Source: Laspinema sp963821735
GTDB lineage: Bacteria; Cyanobacteriota; Cyanobacteriia; Cyanobacteriales; Laspinemataceae
Length of the DNA: 64,000 nt
NCBI GenBank assembly: GCA_963821735.1
Contig: CAWGFK010000055.1
Location: forward strand, 1 to 64,000
Reading direction: 5' to 3'
Under the pieces are notes generated by a model. The model was not told the DNA's origin, ran no database searches, and was given only the letters and a program-made list of their open reading frames with translations. This document shows positions 19,435-26,810 of the stretch, piece after piece. Position numbers and translations under genes: made by a program. Numbering within the stretch: position 1 is the stretch's first letter; each line of letters starts with the position of its first letter.

Positions 19435-19773
19435 ATGCTAATCGCCGTCATCATCATCAACGTGATCTTATCTCTCGTCTTCTTCTTCGTTGCCTGGAGA
19501 CTGAGGAAACTCAAACAGACGATGAATCAGGTGACTCAATCAATCCTGAATGCCGATCGCGTGACCTACGATGTCCTCCATGCCACCCCAGCGGCTTTAG
19601 CCAAAGGAGAACTCGGGACTCGCAACCTGCGAACCCGATATCAGCAAGTCGAGTTACAACTCTTACGTTTGCGACAGATCGTGCAACTGCTGAGTTTAGG
19701 ACAAACCGCCTGGGTGCGTCGGTCCATCCTCCAGAGGCGACCCCGAAAGCCAAAGCTATCCAGAACATTATAA
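19435..19773 (+). CDS. Small cyanobacterial membrane protein
   Basis: A 112-aa protein with an N-terminal hydrophobic helix (residues 2-22, LIAVIIINVILSLVFFFVAW), then an amphipathic helical stretch (about 30-85) and a basic C-terminus (SILQRRPRKPKLSRTL). It opens a plus-strand set with a YtxH-family protein and a DUF948-family protein, spaced 111 and 68 bp, and is divergent from ggt. The architecture suggests a single-pass inner-membrane or thylakoid protein with a cytoplasmic helical tail. No enzymatic motif is seen and no function is assigned. Confidence 0.75.
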   Translation: MLIAVIIINVILSLVFFFVAWRLRKLKQTMNQVTQSILNADRVTYDVLHATPAALAKGELGTRNLRTRYQQVELQLLRLRQIVQLLSLGQTAWVRRSILQRRPRKPKLSRTL

Positions 19774-19884
19774 ACGTACCCCCAAAGATAGAAATAACAG
19801 CAAACAGACTCGCCAGTTCAGACAAGGGCTGACTATTCCGGCAAAAGCCACCTAGAATGTCAATAAGGTTAGAAACTAACTAAA

Positions 19885-20226
19885 ATGGGCAAGAATCGTT
19901 CGGTAATTTTTATGGGCGGAATGCTCCTCGGAGCGGCGATCGGGACTCTCAGCGGCTTGCTGGTGGCCCCTCAAACCTCCCGCCAGACTCGGCGCATCTT
20001 GAAAAAATCGGCCCAAGCGCTGCCAGAAATTGCAGAAGATGTCTCCAGCAGTGTGCAGATTCAAGCCGATCGCCTTTCAGCATCTGCCTTGAAAAATTGG
20101 GATGAAACCCTCGATCGCCTTCGAGATGCGATCGCCGCAGGGATTGAAGCCACTCAACAAGAGCGGGAAATCCTGACTAAACCAGAAGTCGAGGTGTCTT
20201 CCGAGGCGGGCGATCGTCAGCCGTAA
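19885..20226 (+). CDS. YtxH-domain membrane protein
   Basis: A 113-aa protein. It begins MGKNRSVIFMGGMLLGAAIG, a glycine-rich transmembrane helix, then LLVAPQTSRQTRRILKKSAQ, the AP-x-SG-x-TRR-like segment that marks YtxH proteins, and a long amphipathic helix. Family members are small, often stress-associated, membrane-anchored coiled proteins; the mechanism is not established. Co-direction with a DUF948-type protein right after it mirrors the ytxG-ytxH pairing known from Firmicutes, which supports the call. Confidence 0.8.
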   Translation: MGKNRSVIFMGGMLLGAAIGTLSGLLVAPQTSRQTRRILKKSAQALPEIAEDVSSSVQIQADRLSASALKNWDETLDRLRDAIAAGIEATQQEREILTKPEVEVSSEAGDRQP

Positions 20227-20294
20227 TGTTGGCCCAAACCAGCCCCATTCCCGATTCTAGCCACCCCTGAATCCTTCCTCCTAGAACCCGACTT

Positions 20295-20807
20295 GTGACA
20301 GACCCTTTGTTTTGGCTTGGACTTTCGTTTTTACTCGTTGCTGTCAGCCTGATCCTCGTACTACTGGCGGCACTTCCGGCATTGCAGGCGATCGCCCGCG
20401 CCGCGCGCAGCGTGGAGAAATTAGCCGATACCCTCTCTCGGGAATTCCCCCCCACCCTGGAAGCGATTCGCCTCACCGGCATGGAAATCAGTGACCTCAC
20501 CGATGATGTCACCGAAGGGGTTCAAAGTGCCAGCAACATGGTTAAAGAAGTCGATCGCAGTCTCGGCAGCGCCAAACAGCAAGCCAAAAAAGTCCAAATT
20601 ACCACCCGCAGCGTGTTTACCGGCATGAAAACCGCCTGGAAAACCTTTACCCGCACGTCCGAACGACCCAGCAGTTCCCATCGCCGTTCCGTCGATCGCC
20701 TACCCCCCTCCCAACGCAAACCCTTAGAATTCAACGAACGAGCCACCCCCCAACCCTATTCCCTGTCCGAAGATCCAGACGAACCCACTGAGAATTACTC
20801 AGATTAG
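20295..20807 (+). CDS. DUF948-like (YtxG-type) membrane protein
   Basis: A 170-aa protein with a GTG start at 20,295 (VTDPLFWLGLSFLLVAVSLI). There is one N-terminal transmembrane helix (about 5-28), then heptad-patterned helices (SVEKLADTLSREFPPTLEAI, SDLTDDVTEGVQSASNMVKE, VDRSLGSAKQQAKKV) typical of DUF948, and a disordered Pro/Ser/Arg-rich tail. It probably acts with the preceding YtxH protein at the membrane. An upstream in-frame ATG is absent, so GTG is the likely start. Confidence 0.78.
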   Translation: MTDPLFWLGLSFLLVAVSLILVLLAALPALQAIARAARSVEKLADTLSREFPPTLEAIRLTGMEISDLTDDVTEGVQSASNMVKEVDRSLGSAKQQAKKVQITTRSVFTGMKTAWKTFTRTSERPSSSHRRSVDRLPPSQRKPLEFNERATPQPYSLSEDPDEPTENYSD

Positions 20808-20867
20808 AAATTAACAATTCACTTGTTTATTAAGTAACCTACTCTAGGTTTTTTAAGCTGAACAACA

Positions 20868-20912
20868 CCTCCGGTCCCCTCCCCTTGGCAAGGGGAGGGT
20901 TAGGGTGGGGTT
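20868..20912. repeat. GC-rich hairpin repeat
   Basis: CCCCTCCCCTTGGCAAGGGG plus trailing AGGG forms a stable stem-loop. A related copy (CCCCTCCCCTCGCAGGGGAG) is at about 58,451-58,470. It is a common intergenic palindrome type in cyanobacteria and lies in the 284-bp gap before the 629-aa membrane protein gene. Confidence 0.6.
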
Positions 20913-21091
20913 CTTCTTAGGCGATCGCCACAACCCTCTCCCTCCAGTGGTCCTTGCCAGAACCCACAGATTTCAGTTACCCTATTCCTGCTAAGGATTA
21001 AGTTTTAACAACCCTGCCAAAATTTTGGCAGCTTTAAAACCGACTTCAAAAATGATTTCAAACCCACCCCCGCTCACCTTCCATTGCAATT

Positions 21092-22981
21092 ATGCCCTCC
21101 AAAAAACGTTATCGTGAAAACCTCCCCCCTTGGCTGAGTTTAGTAGAGAAATTAATCGCCATTATCGCCTTAGTTAACTTAGTCCTCGTCCTCTTTGACC
21201 TCAGCTACGTTCCAGGACGAGACTTTTATCTCCGGGGGGATTTATTTTTAGAAAGATTTAGAACAACCAAACGGGAAAGATATCTGACCAAAGTCGATCG
21301 CCTGCAAGCCCTCTTACAGCAAAATGGATTAGATGACCCCCAGGTTGAACCCTTATTAGCCGAATTAAGGGAACAGAGCATTCAACTCGTCGATGAAGAA
21401 CGATTTCGAGTCACAGGCAGTTATGGAGCCTTAGAAGAAATCAAAACTCGCATGGAAACCGTAATGGGGGCAGAAAATGCCGAGCAAGCCTTCCTAGCCT
21501 TTTGGACTCGTGAATACTTAAATGCCGTCGGATGGCGGGAAGCGATGGATTTTTTTAATCGGGATATCCGATTTTTAATGACCTTTTATGAACCCCAACT
21601 GTTTTATGATGCCGTTAAAGGAATTGAACCTTATCGGGACACCCAAAACTATCTCCTCCTCGTTGATAGTCTGACAGTTGAGTTACAGCGCGATGGCTTG
21701 CAATCCGACCGAGTAGAACCGTTACTGGAGGAATTGCGAGAACTCAGTACGGCGATGATTAACCAAAATTTCTTTGAGCGGGCTCATAAAAATGGCACGT
21801 TAGAAGAGATTAAAAATGAGATGCGCCGACATATTTATTCGCGAACCGAAGCCCGTCCCCAAGGTCCGCGATTGATTATTGATGTCATCGAACTGTTAGC
21901 ACCGGAAGTTCTCTGGGCGGACAAATCCTCTAGTAAGGCTTTCCGAACTTTTTGGAGTCAGGAAAACTTTCAGGCGAACGGATGGGAAAATGAATTAGCC
22001 TTTTTTAATGAAGAAATTCGCTTTCCCATGCAAACGAATTATTTTAGGCATTATGGGGTAGCGAATGAATATATCGATCGGTTTTGGCTGATTGATATCT
22101 TTTTTATGGCTATTTTCTTCGTTGACTTATTATTTAGAAGCTGGCTAATCGTGCGACGTCATCCCAACATGACGTTAGAAGGGGCGATTTTATGGCGATG
22201 GTATGATTTGATTTTGCTCATTCCTTTTTGGCGATGGTTGCGGGTGATTCCCGTGGTAATTCGCCTTAATGAAGCCAATCTGATGAACATTGAGTGGGTG
22301 CAAAAGCAAGCCCGCTTGGGGTTTGTAGCCAACTTTGCCAAAGAACTGACGGAAGTGGTGGTGGTTCAAACTATTAATCAGATGAAAGGGAGTGTAGAGA
22401 GTGGACAAATCAGCCGGAGTTTATTAGAACCAGCGGAGAAAGAGTATATTGATCTTAATGAGATTAACGAAGTGCAAGCGATTTCTAGTCGATTGTTAGA
22501 AATTACTGTTTGTCGAGTGCTACCGGAAGTGCAGCCGGATTTACAGGCGCTGCTGTCTCATCAGATGGAAAGTACGATGAAGTCTTCGGAGTTATATCGG
22601 CGGATTCAGCAGTTGCCGGGGTTTGGGGATTTATCGCATCAAATGGCGGAACAGTTAGTCAAACGGGTATCGAGGCTGGTGACTGAGGGGCCTGAGAATG
22701 CGTATGAGGCGATCGTTCATGCACCGCCGGACCCGGTTGGGGAAAAATTGACCCAGCAACTGGTGGAACATTTTGGCAGTGCGTTGCGAAAAGAATTGCG
22801 ACGAGAAGATACGATCGGGGAATTTGAGTATTTGATTTCGTCCTTACTGGAAGAAATTAAGGTTAACTACGTTCAACAAATGGAAGAATCGGACCCCGAG
22901 GACTTATTTGAGGAAACGGAAGCCCTTCGCAAACGGGCGACTGGGAAGATCAAGCTGCCTGGAAAGGAGAATAGGGGTTAG
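21092..22981 (+). CDS. Large membrane protein with duplicated helical module and channel-like segment
   Basis: A 629-aa protein not recognised as a named family. A transmembrane helix at about 17-40 (LVEKLIAIIALVNLVLVLFD) is followed by two copies of a helical module: DRLQALLQQNGLDDPQVEPL to EAMDFFNRDIRFLM, and DSLTVELQRDGLQSDRVEPL to ENELAFFNEEIRFPM. They share the order VEPLL-EELRE, GxLEEIK, AFxxFW, NGWxxE and FFNxxIRF. Then come two or three membrane helices (DIFFMAIFFVDLLFRSWLIV and WYDLILLIPFWRWLRVIPVV) spaced like S3-S4 of ion channels, with Arg residues in the second, and a long soluble helical C-terminus. A mechanosensory or voltage-sensor-like role is speculative. Confidence 0.85.
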   Translation: MPSKKRYRENLPPWLSLVEKLIAIIALVNLVLVLFDLSYVPGRDFYLRGDLFLERFRTTKRERYLTKVDRLQALLQQNGLDDPQVEPLLAELREQSIQLVDEERFRVTGSYGALEEIKTRMETVMGAENAEQAFLAFWTREYLNAVGWREAMDFFNRDIRFLMTFYEPQLFYDAVKGIEPYRDTQNYLLLVDSLTVELQRDGLQSDRVEPLLEELRELSTAMINQNFFERAHKNGTLEEIKNEMRRHIYSRTEARPQGPRLIIDVIELLAPEVLWADKSSSKAFRTFWSQENFQANGWENELAFFNEEIRFPMQTNYFRHYGVANEYIDRFWLIDIFFMAIFFVDLLFRSWLIVRRHPNMTLEGAILWRWYDLILLIPFWRWLRVIPVVIRLNEANLMNIEWVQKQARLGFVANFAKELTEVVVVQTINQMKGSVESGQISRSLLEPAEKEYIDLNEINEVQAISSRLLEITVCRVLPEVQPDLQALLSHQMESTMKSSELYRRIQQLPGFGDLSHQMAEQLVKRVSRLVTEGPENAYEAIVHAPPDPVGEKLTQQLVEHFGSALRKELRREDTIGEFEYLISSLLEEIKVNYVQQMEESDPEDLFEETEALRKRATGKIKLPGKENRG

Positions 22982-22987
22982 GGAAGT

Positions 22988-23136
22988 CCAAAAAATAAAA
23001 TCTCCAAAACGTTCGTTTGTAGTGACGGATCAACGGAGTAGGGGCGCAATGTGCAGGCCCTCCGGAGGGCCTGCAAGCATTGCGCCCCTACAGATATCTT
23101 CCTTTCAGTTGAACGTTTGGAGGATTTATATTTTGC
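22988..23136 (+). repeat. Short MITE-like repeat, copy A
   Basis: It is bounded by imperfect inverted ends of about 26 bp (CCAAAAAATAAAATCTCCAA ... CGTTC, and GAACGTTTGGAGGATTTATA). The core contains a nested palindrome around AGGCCCTCCGGAGGGCCT flanked by GGGGCGCAATG / CATTGCGCCCC. It shares its ends and GTAGTGACG, CAACGGAGTAG and CTACAGATA words with copy B at 11,077-11,180. It begins 6 bp after the stop of the 629-aa gene. Confidence 0.75.
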
Positions 23137-23196
23137 GATCGCCTTAGGGGAGTGGATGTTGTCATCTGTCATTTGTCAAGAGACGAACAACCCATA

Positions 23197-23262
23197 ACCA
23201 ATGACCAACGACCAACGACCAACGACCAATGACCAATGACCAATGACCAACAACCAATGACC
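23197..23262. repeat. Heptamer tandem repeat (ACCAAYG)
   Basis: Nine consecutive 7-bp units alternate ACCAATG and ACCAACG (one ACCAACA) with perfect phase, followed by a partial ACC. It is noncoding. Short tandem heptamers of this kind are common between cyanobacterial genes and can change copy number by slippage. Confidence 0.9.
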
Positions 23263-23269
23263 AGTTGAG

Positions 23270-23945
23270 ACCCGATCGGTCAATCCCTGGGGAGATCGTG
23301 TAAAATGGAACGACAAAGGCATTCAACCATTAGATAGTTGAGAATAGGGGGCCGAATGGCCTGACTATCGGAAAGCGTCTACTTCCCCCAGGGTGCGTTC
23401 AGTGCAGTCCTGAGAGGGGGGATGGCGATCGCCCCTGTCTAACCGGCAAACTCGCTCCTAAAAGACTGGCATCTCCAAAAGAGTAACCTTAAAATTGGAG
23501 TGGGGCATCTAGGAAAGCGGGCAGGTTTAGTGCGAACAGGAGGAAAACTGGTTCCATCCGGGCAGCAAGACACCAATCAAGCTGGAAGGTCCCCGAACGG
23601 TTGAACTCAACTGTAGCAGTCCCTAGGGCATTGGAATATGCAATAGGGGAAGCCAAAGAAAAGCCGCGATCGCCGAGGCTAAACTGACAGAGGCTCCGAT
23701 CAGACCCCTGTTTGTCCCTAGCCCACCAGCGGTTGGATCGCGCCCTCCTTCCCCGGAAAGCCACCCCAAAGGCTTGCCGTCAGAGCGTGCAAGTTGATTT
23801 TTACTGTCTGAGCAACCACAAGCGATAGACCGTAGAAATCTCTGCCGCCAAAGGGAAGAGAACGCCGTTCATTCCCAAACTTCTGTGAAGAGTTATTTCG
23901 CTTTGAAGTGGGTCAACCCCCACTTTTTTTGTTCAAATCTGTCTC
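23270..23945 (+). ncRNA. Putative structured leader or ncRNA upstream of rimP
   Basis: This is about 670 bp without a supported reading frame, ending in a strong intrinsic terminator (23,906-23,930) only 15 bp before rimP. A terminator in front of the first operon gene implies something is transcribed here. It may be a free RNA or a long leader whose terminator attenuates rimP-nusA-infB, since NusA controls its own operon in some bacteria. I compared it by memory with RNase P RNA, tmRNA, SRP RNA and common riboswitch cores and saw no match. The start is unknown; 23,270 is only the end of the upstream repeats. Confidence 0.4.
23906..23930 (+). terminator. Intrinsic terminator/attenuator before rimP
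   Basis: AAGTGGG and CCCACTT form a 7-bp stem with a 6-nt loop, followed directly by at least five more T residues. It sits 15 bp upstream of the rimP ATG. Confidence 0.8.
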
Positions 23946-24410
23946 ATGACTCATCCCCTGATCCCACAAATTATCGAAATCGCTACCCCCATCGCCGAGT
24001 CCCTCGGATTAGAAGTGGTGGCAGCGGTCTTTCATACCAACCTGAATCCGCCCGTACTGCGAGTGGACATCCGCAACTACAGCACAGACACCAGTTTGGA
24101 TGACTGCGAACGCATGAGCAAGGCGTTGGAAAGCAGCTTAGACGAACGGGAGATAATCCCGGATACTTACGTTTTAGAAATTTCCAGTCCTGGAATCTCG
24201 CGGCAGCTCACCACAGACCGAGAATTTATCTCATTCAAAGGGTTTCCCGCAGTCGTGGAAACCCTGGAACCCTATCAGGGGCATACAGAGTGGAAAGGTA
24301 GACTCGTGAAGCGGGACGAAACTGCCGTTTATCTCAACCGTAAAGGTCGAGTCACGGCAATTCCGCGACCCCTTATCAATAAAGTGCAACTCGTAGATCG
24401 AGAAGAATAA
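23946..24410 (+). CDS. rimP: Ribosome maturation factor RimP
   Basis: A 154-aa cytoplasmic protein needed for 30S subunit maturation. The N-terminal domain has the IAxPIAESLGLEVVAAVF pattern and RVDIRNYS. The family signature LDDCERMSKALESSLDERE is followed by YVLEISSPGISRQL; the C-terminal small domain contains KGRLVKRDETAVYL. Length is normal for the family. It is first in the classical rimP-nusA-ylxR-infB order, 239 bp before nusA, and is preceded closely by a terminator-like hairpin that may attenuate the operon. Confidence 0.95.
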   Translation: MTHPLIPQIIEIATPIAESLGLEVVAAVFHTNLNPPVLRVDIRNYSTDTSLDDCERMSKALESSLDEREIIPDTYVLEISSPGISRQLTTDREFISFKGFPAVVETLEPYQGHTEWKGRLVKRDETAVYLNRKGRVTAIPRPLINKVQLVDREE

Positions 24411-24649
24411 CCAAGGACGGGTTCGCATCAGCAAAGGCAGGTAGATCCCTAGGGGGTTGGTCCAGAAGCGGGAAGACAACCCAATTTCTTGACCTGCTCT
24501 CTACTCAGGAGCAACAAATTAGGGCCAGAAACCGGGTTTCTTGTCCGATTTATCTAAGACCCGATGCTCTAGGAGATTCTGAACCCAGAGCGTTTGGAAT
24601 CCTCGTCCTGTTATCTCTAACTCTAAATAGAACAACGGAGGCAAGTATT

Positions 24650-25903
24650 ATGGCAATGGTCAGCCTCCCCGGACTCCGGGAGATGATTGACAGTATCTCT
24701 CAAGAGCGGAATTTACCGAAGCAAGCCGTGCAAGCGGCACTTCGCGAAGCGCTTTTGAAAGGATACGAGCGCTACAGGCGCACGATTAGTATGGAAAAGA
24801 TCCATTTCGATGAACATTTTTTTGATAATTTTGAAATCGAACTGGATATTGCAGAGGAAGGCTTTCGGGTCCTCTCCACTAAGACCATTGTGGAATTGGT
24901 CAGTAGTGGGGACCATGAGATTTCCTTAAAAGAGGTTCAGGAAGTTGCCGACGAAGCTCAACTGGGGGATACGGTGGTGTTGGACGTGACCCCAGACCAA
25001 CGAGAGTTTGGTCGAATGGCCGCGATTCAGACCAAGCAGGTGCTCCAGCAAAAACTACGGGATCAGCAACGCAAGATTGTGCAGGAAGAGTTTGAGGACT
25101 TAGAAAGCACGGTGTTGCAAGGGCGAGTCCTGCGATTTGATCGCCAGTCGGTGATTCTGGCCGTGAATAGTGGGTTTGGACAACCGGAAGTTGAGGCGGA
25201 ACTGCCTAAACGGGAACAGTTGCCGAACGATAATTATCGCGCCAACACTACTATCAAGGTTTACTTGAAGAAAGTGCGGGAAGGCCCCAGCCGAGGCCCT
25301 CAGTTATTGGTGTCTCGGGCGGATGCCGGGTTGGTGGTTTATCTGTTTGCCAACGAGGTGCCGGAAATTGAGGATGAGGTGGTGCGGATTGTTGCCGTAG
25401 CGCGGGAAGCCAATCCTCCTTCTCGTCATGTTGGGCCCCGGACTAAAATTGCGGTGGATACCCTAGAGCGGGATGTGGACCCGGTGGGAGCCTGTATTGG
25501 AGCGCGGGGATCGCGGATCCAAGTCGTGGTGAACGAACTCCGGGGGGAAAAAATCGACGTGATTCGGTGGTCACCGGATCCAGCGACTTATATCGCAAAT
25601 GCCCTGAGTCCCGCTAAAGTGGATGAAGTGCGGTTGGTGAATCCTGAAGCGAGACAGGCTCATGTTTTGGTTCCCGAGGATCAGCTGAGTTTGGCGATCG
25701 GGAAAGAAGGCCAGAATGTTAGGCTGGCAGCCCGCTTGACCGGCTGGAAAATCGACATCAAGGATAGTGCGAAGTACGACTACGATGCTTCTTACGAGTC
25801 CTCTAGGGTTCAATCTTCCTACGAGGAAGAAGAGGACATGGAGGAGGAAGTTGATGAGTTAGAGGAAACCTCAACCGCCAGTTCAGTGCAAAGAACGGCT
25901 TGA
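24650..25903 (+). CDS. nusA: Transcription termination/antitermination factor NusA
   Basis: 417 aa. The N-terminal RNA-polymerase-binding domain (LREMIDSISQERNLPKQAV, then EALLKGYERYRR) is followed by an S1 domain (about 140-215, VLQGRVLRFDRQSVIL) and two KH domains (KIAVDTLERDVDPVGACIGA with RGSRIQVVVNELRGEKID, and LAIGKEGQNVRLAARLTGWK). The C-terminus is a short acidic tail (EEEEDMEEEVDELEE) without the acidic repeats of enteric NusA, as is usual in cyanobacteria. NusA modulates pausing, termination and coupling to translation. ATG at 24,650 follows GGAGGCAAGTATT, a good ribosome-binding site. Confidence 0.96.
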   Translation: MAMVSLPGLREMIDSISQERNLPKQAVQAALREALLKGYERYRRTISMEKIHFDEHFFDNFEIELDIAEEGFRVLSTKTIVELVSSGDHEISLKEVQEVADEAQLGDTVVLDVTPDQREFGRMAAIQTKQVLQQKLRDQQRKIVQEEFEDLESTVLQGRVLRFDRQSVILAVNSGFGQPEVEAELPKREQLPNDNYRANTTIKVYLKKVREGPSRGPQLLVSRADAGLVVYLFANEVPEIEDEVVRIVAVAREANPPSRHVGPRTKIAVDTLERDVDPVGACIGARGSRIQVVVNELRGEKIDVIRWSPDPATYIANALSPAKVDEVRLVNPEARQAHVLVPEDQLSLAIGKEGQNVRLAARLTGWKIDIKDSAKYDYDASYESSRVQSSYEEEEDMEEEVDELEETSTASSVQRTA

Positions 25904-26116
25904 GGTTGAGAGAAAATCGCCCACTGCTCTTTGAGTCTGGGGGAAGCCTTTGGGATAACTAGAAGGCGTCCGGGGGAGCTTTGGGAGGGAGAACTAGCAA
26001 GGAAGCTGGGAGGAAAGCATTAGCGAAAGACGCTCCTCGGGGGAGTTGACCCCTGAAGCGTCTCTTGCAAATCCGATTCAATTCGTCGGAAGGACAAACC
26101 GAAGCGCCGTCATCGT

Positions 26117-26404
26117 ATGAAACCAAACTACCGACGTTGTATTAGTTGCCGTAAAGTTGCACCGAAAGAAGCCTTCTGGCGTATCGTCAAACTCTACCCA
26201 TCGGATCAGGTACAATTAGATACGGGTATGGGGCGTTCGGCCTACCTTTGTCCAGAAGCCTCTTGCCTGAAAATGGCTCAAAAGAAAAATAGACTGGGGC
26301 GATCGCTTAAAGCGGCGGTTCCTCCAGAACTGTATTCAACCCTAGGGCAACGGTTACCGCTGATCGATCAATCCGATCGCCCGCCAGCAAACCCAACCCC
26401 ATAA
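26117..26404 (+). CDS. ylxR: YlxR/RnpM family RNA-binding protein
   Basis: A 95-aa protein. It has the family's RRCISCRKVAPKEAFWRIVK start (two Cys before the basic loop) and the GMGRSAYLCPEASC motif, then the basic helix KMAQKKNRLGRSLKAAVP. YlxR proteins bind RNA and, in Firmicutes, modulate RNase P. The gene sits between nusA and infB as in most bacteria, 213 bp after nusA. No L7Ae-like gene is found between it and infB, although many Gram-positive operons have one. Confidence 0.92.
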   Translation: MKPNYRRCISCRKVAPKEAFWRIVKLYPSDQVQLDTGMGRSAYLCPEASCLKMAQKKNRLGRSLKAAVPPELYSTLGQRLPLIDQSDRPPANPTP

Positions 26405-26810
26405 CAACCCGAACTAAATTAGACCTCCCGGAGTTATCCCTCTCCTTTGAACCCCAAAAAACAACCCCACCCTATAGACCCTAACATCCCCAGTTCTATA
26501 GAAATTCGTGCAAGACTAGAACAGAAGACGCGGTTTCGCCTGAACCGGCGAAGCGCCGTGCCTGACGTGGGAGACGAGCGTGCGGCTCTCTCGATATGCG
26601 GTTGTCCGTTGGTATCCCAGCCGGTCAACAATAACGCCCAACAAGCCGATGCCATTAACGGGTTCTGTCGGTCTCCCGGCGGCGATCGCACTAAAAGACC
26701 GGCTCGACCCTCTTCGATTCAAACATTAAGCTTGGGAAAAACCTGAACACTCAGGGTTAAAAATCCCAAGATCCACAATCGAAGGGCGGGATCCGCCGTT
26801 CGGAGGTTTT
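26405..26810. other. Unassigned 406-bp spacer between ylxR and infB
   Basis: Frames on both strands at 26,434-26,746 are open but lack any recognisable domain; overlapping frames in several phases suggest chance. The region 26,525-26,700 has hairpin-rich, GC-rich sequence (GGCGAAGCGCC, CCGGCGGCGATCGC). It may be a structured 5' leader for infB or an old insertion. The infB ribosome-binding site CGGAGGTTTT ends just before 26,811. Confidence 0.45.

Noticed and set aside
23489..23764. 91-codon minus-strand frame upstream of rimP
   Set aside because: Composition is Arg/Trp-rich without domain features and it opposes the likely transcribed leader.
23270..23945. RNase P RNA, tmRNA, SRP RNA or a known riboswitch
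   Set aside because: The conserved cores I remember (for example GAGGAAAGTCCGGGC of RNase P, GGAAGCAGCC of SRP) are absent.
26447..26746. 99-codon frame between ylxR and infB as an L7Ae-like protein
   Set aside because: No L7Ae motif; Cys/Pro/Arg-rich composition and competing frames in other phases suggest chance.
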